64,000 nucleotides of DNA from Spirosoma profusum (GCF_014699005.1 NZ_JACWZY010000031.1:1-64000), one strand, 5' to 3'. Shown: positions 1 to 10,109, counted from the first letter of the stretch. Translations and numbers: made by a program. Notes: generated by a model from the sequence alone, not told the origin.

Positions 1-10
1 ATTCCCTACC

Positions 11-118
11 AAGCCGACCGGGTCGCCGGAGCGGGAAGGACGCATATTAACGTATTATAACAAACTAGTTCGGACGTTTTAATATGCTTCCTTCCCGCTC
101 CGGCGACCCGGTCAGCTT
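11..118. repeat. Long intergenic inverted repeat
   Basis: The arms are about 11-48 and 80-118. The core gaccgggtcgccggagcggg (16-35) and the rest of the arm are mirrored with only two mismatches around a loop of about 30 nt. It lies just downstream of the beta-ureidopropionase stop on the minus strand, so it can act as an operon-end hairpin, although no clean T-tract follows. A near copy of the GC-rich word recurs at 42226-42244 inside another hairpin. Confidence 0.85.
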
Positions 119-128
119 GACAAAATCG

Positions 129-995
<867 letters not shown>

Positions 996-1010
996 GTTTT
1001 TTTGGTTTGG

Positions 1011-1067
1011 GGGCAGAAGGGTAAGGGCATAGGGACAAGCTAACCCCAGGCCCTTACCCTTCTGCCC
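1011..1067. repeat. Perfect 18-bp inverted repeat between hydA and the ureidopropionase gene
   Basis: The arms gggcagaagggtaagggc (1011-1028) and its exact complement (1050-1067) enclose a 21-nt loop. It fills the short operon gap. The loop word gcataggga recurs at 16941, and related text is found inside a coding sequence near 27180-27300. Confidence 0.85.
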
Positions 1068-1074
1068 TAGGCTA

Positions 1075-2457
1075 TTAAATCTTCCCGCTTACTTTGTTTC
1101 GTTTGATAAATTGACCGTATCCTCTATCGACCAGACATTTGTCGTCGTCTATGGCGACTGTGCCACGTAGTAGTACGGTCTTTACTTTGCCAGTCAACTC
1201 CCAACCTTCATAAGCCGAATAATCAACGTTCATGTGGTGCGTTTTGGCCGAAAGTGTATGCGTTTGGTTGGGGTCGAAGATGACAATATCGGCGTCGCTG
1301 CCTACGGCGATGGTTCCTTTTCGGGGGAACATACCAAAAATTTTGGCAGGGTTTGTACAAGCGACCTCTACGTATTTGTTCAGGGTAATTTTCCCTTTGT
1401 GAACTCCCTCGCCATATAACAGTTCCATCCGGTTTTCGATGGCAGGGTGCCCGTTCGGGATTTTGGAGAAATCATCTTTCCCCATTAATTTCTGCTCCCA
1501 CTTAAACGGGCAATGGTCGGTCGCAACGATCTGCACAAGCCCCTGATTGATACCGGCCCACAAAGTTTGCTGGTCTTTTTTCTCGCGCAACGGCGGACTC
1601 ATCACCCATTTAGCGCCTTCAAAATCATCACCATAGAGAGACGCATCCAGAGTCAGATATTGAATGCAGGTTTCAACAAATACTTTCTGATTGCGCCGGG
1701 TCGCACTCCGAACAGCATTCAGTGCTCCTTCGCAGGTCATGTGAACAATGTAGCCGGGGCAACCTGTGTAGTCGGCCATATCGGCAAAACGGCCACTGGC
1801 TTCGGCTTCTGTAACCTCAGGCTGAGAAAGATAATGGTAACGAGGGGACAGTTTTCCTTCAGAACGGTGTTTGGCAGTGAGATAGTCAATTACGTCGCCG
1901 TTTGTCGCGTGAACCGTTACCATTCCGCCCTGTTTTTTGACTTCCTGCATCAAGCCAATCATCTGCCGGTCGTCAATCATGAGGGCACCTTTATAAGCCA
2001 TAAAGGTTTTAAACGACGTAATACCCTCGTTCTCAACCATCCCTTTGATTTCAGCCTTCGAGTCTTCGTTGAAATCTGTTACAGCCATATGGAAACTATA
2101 GTCGCCCACCGCCGTTCCCTTGGCGCGGGAATTCCATTCGGCAAGAGCTTCCTTCAACGAATGCCCTTGTTTTTGAAGAACAAAATCAATGACCGTGGTC
2201 GTACCTCCGAATAAGGCTGCCCGAGTACCCGTCTCGTGCGTATCGCTTGAGAACGTACCCATGAACGGCATTTCGAGGTGAACATGCGGGTCAATTCCTC
2301 CGGGAAACACCAGTTTTCCAGATGCATCAATTACTGTATCTGCATTCATTGTCAGGTTTTTGCCAATCATCGAAATGGTCTCCCCTTGAATGAAAATATC
2401 AGCTTCGTAATCATCAGTGGCCGTAACAATCCGACCGTTTTTTATCAGTACAGACAT
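1075..2457 (-). CDS. hydA: Dihydropyrimidinase
   Basis: A 460-residue cyclic amidohydrolase with the dihydropyrimidinase/D-hydantoinase layout. The metal ligands are visible: HVH in GGIDPHVHLEMPF near the N-terminus, the lysine of FMAYKG (about residue 156) that is carboxylated in the family, His in TVHATNG, His in YIVHMTCEG, and Asp in ATDHCPFKW. It should open dihydrouracil and dihydrothymine to the N-carbamoyl-beta-amino acids, using a binuclear zinc centre. Its product is the substrate of the downstream hydrolase, and PreTA at 57-59.6 kb would make its substrate. The length is typical and there is no sign of damage. Allantoinase or hydantoinase activity cannot be excluded from sequence alone. 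Confidence 0.93.
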   Translation of the reverse strand: MSVLIKNGRIVTATDDYEADIFIQGETISMIGKNLTMNADTVIDASGKLVFPGGIDPHVHLEMPFMGTFSSDTHETGTRAALFGGTTTVIDFVLQKQGHSLKEALAEWNSRAKGTAVGDYSFHMAVTDFNEDSKAEIKGMVENEGITSFKTFMAYKGALMIDDRQMIGLMQEVKKQGGMVTVHATNGDVIDYLTAKHRSEGKLSPRYHYLSQPEVTEAEASGRFADMADYTGCPGYIVHMTCEGALNAVRSATRRNQKVFVETCIQYLTLDASLYGDDFEGAKWVMSPPLREKKDQQTLWAGINQGLVQIVATDHCPFKWEQKLMGKDDFSKIPNGHPAIENRMELLYGEGVHKGKITLNKYVEVACTNPAKIFGMFPRKGTIAVGSDADIVIFDPNQTHTLSAKTHHMNVDYSAYEGWELTGKVKTVLLRGTVAIDDDKCLVDRGYGQFIKRNKVSGKI

Positions 2458-2518
2458 AATAATTATCAGCTTTTCTCATTAGGCACAAAGCTGCAAGAAA
2501 ACGTTCATAACACTTGAA

Positions 2519-4030
2519 TCAGGCTGTGGTAAGTTGTGGCTTTTGAATAACGTAGCGCCCTCGCATCAACCCCAGATACACTCCTCCACTCACCAGAAAA
2601 CCAACAAACCAGGCGTAGTTATACAATTGTGTAATCCAGCCGGGTACACTTTCGGCAGACACTGCGCCTATTGTAACCAGAAAACCAGGGATATTAGGCA
2701 GAATTCCCGCTAGCAATGCCCAGACAGCAACCGAATTAAACCCATTTTTAAAACTATAAATACCCGTTTGGCTGTACAAATCAGTGACTGATAACTGCTT
2801 CTTTCTGAGGAAATAATAATCAGCAATCATGATACCACCCACCGGCCCCAATAGACTTGAATAGCCTACCAGCCAGGTAAATATGAAGCCTGTCGGATCG
2901 GCGATGAGTTTCCAGGGGAAAATGAGCATTCCAATAACACCCGTAATATACCCACCTTTCCGAAAATCGATTTTCGAAGGAGCCAGATTGGCAAAATCGT
3001 TGGCTGGACTCACAATGTTAGCCGCAATGTTGGTTGCTAGCGTCGAAATGGCGACGGCAATCATAGCAATACTAACCAGAAGTTTACTGTCGAATTTACC
3101 GGCCAGCACAATTGGGTCCCAAATCGTAGTGCCGTAGATAATCGTTGTGGCCGACGTAACAACCACGCCAATAAACGAAAACAAAGTCATGGCGGGCGGA
3201 AGACCAATTATTTGACCATTTACCTGCGCTTTCTGACTAGTCGCGTAGCGAGTGAAGTCAGGGATGTTCAGCGACAACGTAGCCCAAAAGCCCACCATAC
3301 CTGTCAGCGCCGGAAAGAAAAACGCAAAAAATGCGGCTGAGTCGGCAAACTTGGCGGGTTGCTGCAAGATAGGCCCCAGTCCATTTCCAACCGAAATAGC
3401 CCAGAACAATAACGCCAAAGCAGCCGCTGGCAGAAAGAAGGCTTTGAAAACCAGCAACTTCCGAATGCTATCCACGCCGAGATACACTACGTACATATTC
3501 AGTAACCAGAACAGCAGGAAGCAAATGGCCGGCCCCGTTTCCAGCCCGAACGAAGCCGGGAAAATTCTCGGCAACGTTTCAAGCGACGGAATCCAGAGAC
3601 GTAGCATCTGGTAAATCGAGAACCCGCCAATCCAGGTCTGAATGCCAAACCAGCCGCAGGCCACAATGGCACGTAGCAACGCCGGAATATTGGCCCCACT
3701 TGTTCCGAAACTGGAACGTACCATCACCGGAAACGGAATACCATACTTAGCGCCCGCGTGTCCGTTCAATACCATGGGAATCAAGACAATAGTATTACCC
3801 AGAAAGATGGTAAAAATAGCCTGCCACCAGTTCATCCCACCCTGAATGAGCGAACTGGCCATCATATACGTTGGAATACACAAGCTCATACTAATCCACA
3901 GAGCGGCATAGTTCCAGGTAGTCCAGGTACGTTTCGAGACGGGCACAGGGGCCAGGTCCTCACTGTAGAGCGAAGATGATTCGTCTACAGGGGTCGTTGG
4001 TTCTTCCATTTTGCTGTTACGGTATTCCAT
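2519..4030 (-). CDS. NCS1-family nucleobase/hydantoin permease
   Basis: A polytopic membrane protein of 503 residues with about 12 hydrophobic segments and the NCS1 signature region near residues 75-145 (GAKYGIPFPVMVRSSFG, then GWFGIQTWIGG). NCS1 carriers couple uptake of uracil, cytosine, allantoin or hydantoins to protons or sodium. Its place between dihydropyrimidinase and the beta-alanine aminotransferase gene suggests that it imports uracil, dihydrouracil or a hydantoin. A second in-frame Met at residue 8 (4009) is an equally possible start. The substrate is inferred from context only. Confidence 0.87.
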   Translation of the reverse strand: MEYRNSKMEEPTTPVDESSSLYSEDLAPVPVSKRTWTTWNYAALWISMSLCIPTYMMASSLIQGGMNWWQAIFTIFLGNTIVLIPMVLNGHAGAKYGIPFPVMVRSSFGTSGANIPALLRAIVACGWFGIQTWIGGFSIYQMLRLWIPSLETLPRIFPASFGLETGPAICFLLFWLLNMYVVYLGVDSIRKLLVFKAFFLPAAALALLFWAISVGNGLGPILQQPAKFADSAAFFAFFFPALTGMVGFWATLSLNIPDFTRYATSQKAQVNGQIIGLPPAMTLFSFIGVVVTSATTIIYGTTIWDPIVLAGKFDSKLLVSIAMIAVAISTLATNIAANIVSPANDFANLAPSKIDFRKGGYITGVIGMLIFPWKLIADPTGFIFTWLVGYSSLLGPVGGIMIADYYFLRKKQLSVTDLYSQTGIYSFKNGFNSVAVWALLAGILPNIPGFLVTIGAVSAESVPGWITQLYNYAWFVGFLVSGGVYLGLMRGRYVIQKPQLTTA

Positions 4031-4082
4031 TTACGGTTAACAAGAGGTTAAACGAGGTTTTAGTGAGTATTGGACAATGTAA

Positions 4083-4124
4083 AATGAATAATGTTAAGTT
4101 ACCAGTAACCCTAAATTATTCATT
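4083..4124. repeat. Imperfect inverted repeat in operon gap
   Basis: The outer arms aatgaataat (4083-4092) and attattcatt (4115-4124) enclose a nested gttac/gtaac pair. The right arm overlaps the stop codon of the aminotransferase gene. The sequence is of the AT-rich aatgaa/attatt type seen again near 20390-20463 and 25325-25390. Confidence 0.65.
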
Positions 4125-5469
4125 ACTCTACATATGCATCGGCAATAGTTAACGCTTCGCTAATAATGGCCAGCCCTTCATCAATTTGCTCCTTTGTAAC
4201 GATAAGGGGCGGGGCCACAAATACGTAGCTCCAGCGTACGAATGTGTACATGCCTAGCTCCTTAATTTTTGCCCCTACTTTGCTCATTACGGCCATTTCT
4301 TCGGGTTTGGCATTAAACGGAGCCATCGGCTCTTTGGTGTTCCGGTTTTTCACGATTTCGAAGCAACCCAGCAGACCCGTCGTTCGGAAATCACCAATGC
4401 AGGAGTGTTTCGTCTTCATCAGTTCGGCTTGTTCTGCTACGTATCGCCCCATTTCGGCTGCATTCTCAATGAGGTTATCGTCTTCGTAAATTTTTAGTGT
4501 TTCGAGGGCAGCCGCGCAGCCTACCGGGTGAGCGTTATACGTCATACCCGTTGCCAATACCGTATCATTGTAACGAGCAGCAATTTTGTCGGTAACCATC
4601 AGACAGCCGAACGGCAGATAACCGCTGGTAATACCTTTCGCCATCGTAACCATATCAGGCACAATACCATGATTTTCAAAACCGAACCATTTGCCAGTAC
4701 GTCCGAAGCCGCTCATCACTTCGTCGATGATAAGAAGAATGCCGTACTTATCGCAGATTTCCCGAACAGCTTTCAGATAACCCACCGGATATTGCAGGCA
4801 ACCCGACGTACCAGATTCACCCTCAAGCAGAAAAGCCGCAATGTTACCCGGCCCTTCATAGGAAATGATACGTTCCAGTTGTTCCACCGAGTCCGTCAGC
4901 ATACTGGCTTCGTCGTGGTTCCAGCGATACCGATATGGGATGTCGATATGAACGAAATTTGGAGATTGCTGCGAATCATCAGGCAGTTTACGAGGATCAC
5001 CGCCCACAGAAAGTGCACCATACGTAGCACCGTGGTACGACTGATAACGACTCAAAATTTTATGGCGTCCGGTATACGACCGCGCCATTTTCAGAGCAGC
5101 TTCTATAGACGTAGCACCGCAGAGCGTGAAGTAAGCTTTGTTTAAATCACCAGGGCAGATTTCAGCCATTTTCTTACCGAGTTCACCCCGAACTTTAGTT
5201 ACACAGTAAGGCGTTACGTAGCTCACCTCCTGCATCTGCCGGACCACCGCTTCCGTAATACGTTGATTTCCATGACCGATGTTCACGTTCATCAGCCCCG
5301 ATGAAAAATCGATATAGCGTTTTCCGTCGTAATCATAGAGATAAACACCCTGCGCATATTTTACGGCGATAGGCGAAATCCCTTTCTGTTTACTCCAGAC
5401 AAATACGGTCGAGTCAAAATTGTCCTGAAGGACTTCCTGCGATTCGGAAAGTGTTTGTGTGTCAAGCAT
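4123..5469 (-). CDS. Class III PLP aminotransferase, probably beta-alanine:2-oxoacid
   Basis: A 448-residue fold-type I aminotransferase, class III. The PLP lysine is in TMAKGITSGY (about residue 278). The aspartate that contacts the PLP ring nitrogen lies in LLIIDEVMSGFGRTGK. Given neighbours that make beta-alanine (ureidopropionase) and consume malonate semialdehyde (MmsA), the likely reaction is beta-alanine plus pyruvate or 2-oxoglutarate to malonate semialdehyde. Other omega-amino acids (4-aminobutyrate, taurine, putrescine) are substrates of homologues, so specificity is an inference. The start at 5469 precedes a normal family N-terminus. Confidence 0.88.
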   Translation of the reverse strand: MLDTQTLSESQEVLQDNFDSTVFVWSKQKGISPIAVKYAQGVYLYDYDGKRYIDFSSGLMNVNIGHGNQRITEAVVRQMQEVSYVTPYCVTKVRGELGKKMAEICPGDLNKAYFTLCGATSIEAALKMARSYTGRHKILSRYQSYHGATYGALSVGGDPRKLPDDSQQSPNFVHIDIPYRYRWNHDEASMLTDSVEQLERIISYEGPGNIAAFLLEGESGTSGCLQYPVGYLKAVREICDKYGILLIIDEVMSGFGRTGKWFGFENHGIVPDMVTMAKGITSGYLPFGCLMVTDKIAARYNDTVLATGMTYNAHPVGCAAALETLKIYEDDNLIENAAEMGRYVAEQAELMKTKHSCIGDFRTTGLLGCFEIVKNRNTKEPMAPFNAKPEEMAVMSKVGAKIKELGMYTFVRWSYVFVAPPLIVTKEQIDEGLAIISEALTIADAYVE

Positions 5470-5481
5470 GTTTTTTTGATA

Positions 5482-5582
5482 GTTGTAGGGTTGTAGCGTT
5501 ATAAGGTTGTACTGTTGTCGTAGCGTGCGTCAGTCCCAGCGGGGCAGTCCAGCGCAACTTTATTATTCTACAACATTACAAC
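5482..5582. repeat. Imperfect inverted repeat between mmsA and the aminotransferase gene
   Basis: The arms at about 5482-5509 and 5555-5582 share blocks such as gttgta and gttgtag with their complements, giving roughly 21 of 28 paired positions. The word gcaacggcggaccg follows at 5584-5597. That word also forms both arms of the hairpin at 37836-37933, and a variant sits in the hairpin at 56835-56902. Confidence 0.6.
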
Positions 5583-5610
5583 CGCAACGGCGGACCGTTT
5601 TAGAACTTAC

Positions 5611-7068
5611 TCAACTCATCCAGTTAATTCCCGCTTCGGGGTTCCATTTGGTGGTACTCTTTTTCAGTTTTGTCCAGAATTCGATGGAGCTTTTGCCCGT
5701 AATATCGCCGACGCCGAACCGGCTTTCGTTCCAGCCCCCGAACGAAAACGGCTCGCGCGGAACAGGTACACCGACATTGACGCCTACCATGCCCGCACTG
5801 GCCCGGTCCATAACGTAGCGCGCCATGCCGCCGTTTTGGGTAAATACCGAAGCGGCATTGCCGTAGGGATTCGCATTCTCGATTGCCAGCGCTTCATCGA
5901 CCGTTTTGGTCCGCATAATGCTGATGACCGGGCCGAAAATTTCCTCTTTGGCAATCGCCATGTCGGGCGTTACGTAGTCAATCACTGTCGGGCCAACATA
6001 CGTACCGTTTTCCTTGCCTTCTACCTTCGGACTTCGTCCGTCAACCAGCACTTTTGCGCCCAACTTCTCGGCTTCGGTAATGTAGCGTTCGATACGTTCT
6101 TTCGAGTCGCGATTGATTACCGCACCCAGATTTTTGCCCGGTACTACGTTACGTGCTTCTTCGCAAAGTTTCTCGATAATATGGTCGACCGGCCCAACGG
6201 CTACCATCGCAGAAGCGGCCATACAACGCTGGCCCGCACAACCCGCCATCGACGCTGTGATGTTCTGCGCTGTCATCCCTGGAATAGCATCGGGTAACAC
6301 AATCAGGTGATTTTTCGCACCGCCCAGCGCCAGACAACGCTTCAGATTGTTTGTTGCACGTTGATAAACCAACTTGGCAATCTTCGTGGAGCCAACAAAC
6401 GACACGGCTTCGATGCCTGGATGATCGCAGATGGCTTCCACTACGTCCCGGTCGCCGTGTACTACGTTAAAAACGCCTTTAGGCAAACCGGCTTCCTGCA
6501 ACAGTTCGGCTAACCGACCTACGCTCAGCGGTACCTTTTCGGAAGGCTTGATAATCATACAGTTGCCCAGCGCGACAGCATTCGGAATGGTCCAGTTGGG
6601 TACCATGCTCGGAAAGTTGAACGGCACAATACTTGCCACTACGCCCAGCGGTACGTGTTCGGTTCGGCATTCGACGCCCCGGCTAACTTCCAAAATTTCG
6701 CCGGTTACGATCTGCGGCAATGAGCAGGCAAACTCGGCTAACTCCGCTCCTTTTTCGATTTCGGCAACGGCTTCATCATAAGTTTTGCCGTTTTCCTCCT
6801 GAACCAGCAGCGCCAATTCTTTTAAATTTTTTTCCAGCAGTGCTTTATACCGAAAAAAGACTTGTACGCGCTCTTTAATCGTTGTGCGACTCCAGGTCGG
6901 AAACGCGGCTTTGGCCGCCTGAACGGCTGCGTCCAAATCCTGATTGTTAGATAGCGGAACCGTAGATAATAACGTACCATCTACAGGCGAAATAACATCC
7001 AGAGAACGTTCGGTAGCGGCCTCGACAAACTCTCCGTTTATATAATTCCGAATGGGGGCGTATTTCAT
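5611..7068 (-). CDS. mmsA: CoA-acylating (methyl)malonate-semialdehyde dehydrogenase
   Basis: A 485-residue aldehyde dehydrogenase superfamily member with the MmsA pattern: catalytic Cys in GQRCMAAS (about residue 282) and a catalytic-loop region ending in VPVPREPFSFGGW. MmsA enzymes use NAD and CoA to convert malonate semialdehyde to acetyl-CoA or methylmalonate semialdehyde to propionyl-CoA. Here it is the first gene of the pyrimidine operon, so it should dispose of the carbon skeletons from uracil and thymine (via beta-alanine and beta-aminoisobutyrate). It is transcribed away from an Lrp-type gene, and a palindrome lies between them. The start at 7068 leaves a 97-nt divergent gap. Confidence 0.92.
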   Translation of the reverse strand: MKYAPIRNYINGEFVEAATERSLDVISPVDGTLLSTVPLSNNQDLDAAVQAAKAAFPTWSRTTIKERVQVFFRYKALLEKNLKELALLVQEENGKTYDEAVAEIEKGAELAEFACSLPQIVTGEILEVSRGVECRTEHVPLGVVASIVPFNFPSMVPNWTIPNAVALGNCMIIKPSEKVPLSVGRLAELLQEAGLPKGVFNVVHGDRDVVEAICDHPGIEAVSFVGSTKIAKLVYQRATNNLKRCLALGGAKNHLIVLPDAIPGMTAQNITASMAGCAGQRCMAASAMVAVGPVDHIIEKLCEEARNVVPGKNLGAVINRDSKERIERYITEAEKLGAKVLVDGRSPKVEGKENGTYVGPTVIDYVTPDMAIAKEEIFGPVISIMRTKTVDEALAIENANPYGNAASVFTQNGGMARYVMDRASAGMVGVNVGVPVPREPFSFGGWNESRFGVGDITGKSSIEFWTKLKKSTTKWNPEAGINWMS

Positions 7069-7082
7069 GATTTACAATCAAA

Positions 7083-7099
7083 TCTGCATATTTTGCAGA
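7083..7099. promoter_or_regulatory. Candidate operator palindrome between mmsA and the Lrp gene
   Basis: The sequence tctgca-tattt-tgcaga is a 17-nt palindrome with 6-bp arms, 15-31 nt upstream of the mmsA start. Lrp/AsnC dimers bind short dyads of this size. The position in the only divergent gap of the operon makes it the best candidate site for the neighbouring regulator. Binding is inferred. Confidence 0.5.
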
Positions 7100-7165
7100 A
7101 AATTATTGGCAAACTAAAAATTTTTCATCAACCAGCCAAAAATTAACAATATTTTTACGCATCTG

Positions 7166-7648
7166 ATGATTTCTCACATGGAGAAAAACCCTAGCACGCT
7201 CGACGACCTCGACTTTGCCATATTATCTTGTTTACAAAAAGACGGGCGAATGTCATTTACAGAAATTGCTGAGCGATTGAACGTATCAGTCGGAACGGCC
7301 CGAACGCGCCTGAACCGACTCATTGACGATGGCATAATTAGCATTATAGGCCGGGTCGACCCCGACAAAGTTGGCTTTGGTGCCTATGCGCATATTGCCG
7401 TGTACGTCCGCCCTGCTACGTTAAAGGAACAGGTAGCGGAGACCATTTCTCAGCTACCCGAAGTAAGTTTTCTGGCCAGTACGTCTGGTGAGTATGATTT
7501 AGAAGTAGATGTTATGTGCCAGAGCAACAGCCATTTAGTGCAGTTCGTCAACGATATCTCCGTGATCGAAGGTGTTTATCAGACGAAAACCACGCTGTAT
7601 TTCAAAGTTTACAAATACGCCCAGCCCGATTTGGGATTGCTGAAGTAG
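7166..7648 (+). CDS. Lrp/AsnC-family transcriptional regulator
   Basis: A 160-residue two-domain regulator. An N-terminal winged HTH covers about residues 13-65 (helix-turn-helix around FTEIAERLNVSVGTARTRL). It is followed by the RAM ligand-binding ferredoxin-like domain (STSGEYDLEVDVMC and TKTTLYFKVYKY). Members of this family sense amino acids, and divergent transcription from the beta-alanine/malonate-semialdehyde operon suggests that it controls that operon, with beta-alanine or a related compound as a possible effector. The start could be 7166 or the Met at 7178. The effector and the sign of control are not visible. Confidence 0.88.
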   Translation: MISHMEKNPSTLDDLDFAILSCLQKDGRMSFTEIAERLNVSVGTARTRLNRLIDDGIISIIGRVDPDKVGFGAYAHIAVYVRPATLKEQVAETISQLPEVSFLASTSGEYDLEVDVMCQSNSHLVQFVNDISVIEGVYQTKTTLYFKVYKYAQPDLGLLK

Positions 7649-7827
7649 ACTTGTTCGCATAACAAAATATACATATTAATCGCTAACTATTAAGAACTTA
7701 GAAATATCGTATGGAATAGTGTATTATCTTTTACTATATTTAGAATTAAATTTACATCTACCGATATTAAGAGTTTATTTATTTACTTACGTATTAACAG
7801 TAATTGTGAAGAACGACACCAATAACA

Positions 7828-8220
7828 GTGGCAGATAAAAACAAAAATAGCTATCTAACTTATTTAGTTGCAACAGTTTGGCTTATAAATGGGCTTATTT
7901 GTAAGGTATTAAATCTTGTTCCAAGGCATGAGCATATTGTTTCAAGAATTTTAGGTAGTCAACACTCAAGTTTTTTAACATTTCTTATTGGGGTTTCAGA
8001 AATAATAATGGCTATTTGGATTTCAATAAGATACAAGTCAAAACTGAATGCTATTACCCAAATGGTAATTGTGTTTACAATGAATATTTTAGAATTTATT
8101 CTGGCTCAAGATCTCTTACTTTTTGGAAAATTTAATTTTATTTTTGCGTTAATATTTATCGGACTAATTTACTATAATGAGTTTATCTTAAACAAGAGGT
8201 TAAATTTACAAACAAGATAA
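7828..8220 (+). CDS. DoxX-like small membrane protein
   Basis: A 130-residue protein with four hydrophobic segments, matching the general form of DoxX-like family proteins: a conserved first segment with WLINGLICKVLNLVPRHE, then three more helices. The start is GTG, because an in-frame stop at 7807 excludes longer forms. The function is unknown; DoxX-like proteins are often linked to redox or small-molecule handling in the membrane. It is the first gene of the overlapping cassette, and its stop overlaps the next start by one base (taATG). Codon use is strongly A/T-ending. Confidence 0.7.
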   Translation: MADKNKNSYLTYLVATVWLINGLICKVLNLVPRHEHIVSRILGSQHSSFLTFLIGVSEIIMAIWISIRYKSKLNAITQMVIVFTMNILEFILAQDLLLFGKFNFIFALIFIGLIYYNEFILNKRLNLQTR

Positions 8221-8954
8221 TGAGCTTCCTTAAAAATCACCCGTTTGCAGTTGAATCCTTTTTTGAAAGTTCATTAGTTTTAACATTTGCGTTACCTAAA
8301 GAACAACTTCAAAATTTGATTCCTAGTTGCTTACAATTAGACACATTTCAAGACAAATGGGCATTTATTGCAGTTGCAATGGTCCAAGTAAAAGAACTTA
8401 GACCAAAAGGATTTCCTAAGTTTATGGGCAATAACTTTTTTCTTATTGGTTATCGAATTTTTGTTCGATACGTTAATAGTTCAGAAAAAAAGCTCAGAGG
8501 TTTATACATAATTAAGTCTGAAACCGATAAGAAAAAAATGGAATTTTTAGGCAATATTTTCACACATTATAATTATACTTCAACCGACATAAAACAGATT
8601 ACTGTAGATAATTTCAAAACAATTCAATCAAATAAATCTAAATTTAAGGTTATTATTGAATATACAAACAGTGAAATACCACTTCCTGAAGTTTCACCAT
8701 TTACTAACTGGAAAGATGCTAGAAAATTTGCAGGCCCATTACCCTATACTTTTACTTATAATAATGACGACAAAAGTGTTTTAATTATTGAAGGCGTTCG
8801 TCAAAACTGGAAACCTGAAGCCATAAATATAAAAAATTATCATTTCGGTTTTTTAGAAAGTCTGAATCTTCAAAATATGGTTTTAGCAAACGCATTTGAG
8901 ACAAAGAATGTTCCTTATTATTGGAGGAAAGGGATAATTGAAAAATGGAGCTAA
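8220..8954 (+). CDS. DUF2071 family protein
   Basis: A 244-residue soluble protein that resembles DUF2071 (YqjF-like, acetoacetate-decarboxylase-like fold). The typical opening is HPFAVESFFESSLVLTFALP followed by a predicted beta-rich body, with GYRIFVRYV in the middle and PLPYTFTY later. No catalytic function is established for the family. The start overlaps the stop of the DoxX-like gene by 1 nt, and its end overlaps the methyltransferase start by 10 nt, so the three are almost certainly co-translated. Composition is AT-rich like the rest of the island. Confidence 0.75.
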   Translation: MSFLKNHPFAVESFFESSLVLTFALPKEQLQNLIPSCLQLDTFQDKWAFIAVAMVQVKELRPKGFPKFMGNNFFLIGYRIFVRYVNSSEKKLRGLYIIKSETDKKKMEFLGNIFTHYNYTSTDIKQITVDNFKTIQSNKSKFKVIIEYTNSEIPLPEVSPFTNWKDARKFAGPLPYTFTYNNDDKSVLIIEGVRQNWKPEAINIKNYHFGFLESLNLQNMVLANAFETKNVPYYWRKGIIEKWS

Positions 8955-9700
8955 AGCGTAAGCCATTTCAAGGCATTTTAAATATTATTCGTTTTAACTG
9001 GCACTTTTATTTAATTGCCTGTTTAAGTATTCTTTTTATATTTCTTTTCGGGAATTATTTTCCTAAATCTATTCAAATTTTTTCTTTTTGGGCTGCTTAT
9101 ATATCAATATTGACAATTACTACCTCACTAATTGTATCATTTTATATCTACGATATCTCTGACCTTTATGAGTTCAATTGGCTTGTAACTTCTGACAATA
9201 AGAAAATTTTGAATATAAATGCAGGATTTGACGAGACAAGCGTAATTATTAAACGTAGATACCCGAATAGTAAATTAACTATATGTGATTTTTATAACCC
9301 AGATAAACATACAGAAATATCTATCAAAAGAGCAAGGCAGATTTACCCACAAGATCAGAATACAATTCAAGTATCAACCCAAAAACTTCCATTTGCAGAT
9401 AATTCGTTTGATATTTCATTATGTTTTTTAGCAACTCATGAAATTAGAAATGAAAGTGAAAGAATTGACTTTTTTAAGGAACTTAATCGTGTAACAAAAA
9501 CAACTGGGCAAATATTTGTAACAGAGCATTTAAGGGATGTAAAGAATTTTTCTGCTTACACCATCGGCTTTTTTCATTTTTACTCAAAATCAAATTGGCT
9601 ACGTATCTTTCTACAATCTAACTTGACAGTAAAGCAAGAAATAAAAACAACGCCTTTCATCACGACTTTCATAATCGAAAAATTTGATGATACATTTTAA
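8945..9700 (+). CDS. Membrane-anchored class I SAM-dependent methyltransferase
   Basis: A 251-residue protein with two N-terminal membrane segments (about residues 20-45 and 50-75) followed by a Rossmann methyltransferase domain. Visible motifs are motif I-like ILNINAGFDETS, an acidic strand end in LTICDFYNP, LPFADNSFDISLCF (post-motif region), and an RVTKTTGQIFVTEHL strand. Motif I lacks the usual GxGxG glycines (NAGFDET), so SAM binding may be altered. The substrate is unknown. It overlaps both neighbours (10 nt upstream, 17 nt downstream). Confidence 0.7.
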   Translation: MELKRKPFQGILNIIRFNWHFYLIACLSILFIFLFGNYFPKSIQIFSFWAAYISILTITTSLIVSFYIYDISDLYEFNWLVTSDNKKILNINAGFDETSVIIKRRYPNSKLTICDFYNPDKHTEISIKRARQIYPQDQNTIQVSTQKLPFADNSFDISLCFLATHEIRNESERIDFFKELNRVTKTTGQIFVTEHLRDVKNFSAYTIGFFHFYSKSNWLRIFLQSNLTVKQEIKTTPFITTFIIEKFDDTF

Positions 9701-10079
9701 AATAGTTGGAGCATTATTAATCTTTTTATCTTTAGTTCATATAGTTTTTCCCCGATATTTTAATTGGGGAGAAGAATTGAAATCATTAAGCTTAATTAAT
9801 AGGCAGATGATGATTTTCCATACACTCTTCATTGCACTTATAATTTTCTTAATGGGATTACTCTGCTTAACTTCTCCAACTGAACTTTTAGAAACTAAAC
9901 TTGGAAAGACAATTTCGCTAGGTTTTGGCATTTTCTGGTTAACAAGACTATTCATTCAGTTTTTTGGTTACTCTACTGATTTGTGGAAGGGGAAAACACT
10001 TGAGACAATTATACATATTCTATTTTCATTCCTTTGGACTTATCTATGTGTGGTATTTTTACAGGCAGCAGTACATTGA
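9684..10079 (+). CDS. Small polytopic membrane protein, unknown function
   Basis: A 131-residue protein with four predicted membrane helices: LLIFLSLVHIVFPRYF near the N-terminus, then FHTLFIALIIFLMGLLCL, LGFGIFWLTRLFIQFFG and a C-terminal helix. I do not recognise a named family. It is the last gene of the cassette and begins inside the methyltransferase gene (17-nt overlap), which implies translational coupling. A membrane role together with the DoxX-like and methyltransferase products is plausible but unproven. Confidence 0.6.
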   Translation: MMIHFKIVGALLIFLSLVHIVFPRYFNWGEELKSLSLINRQMMIFHTLFIALIIFLMGLLCLTSPTELLETKLGKTISLGFGIFWLTRLFIQFFGYSTDLWKGKTLETIIHILFSFLWTYLCVVFLQAAVH

Positions 10080-10109
10080 TAATAGCGATACTAAAGAAGT
10101 AATAAATAT

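Noticed and set aside
1513-2214. 233-codon plus-strand open frame opposite dihydropyrimidinase
   Set aside because: It lies entirely antisense to a well-supported gene, has no recognisable domain, and is explained by the composition of the coding strand.
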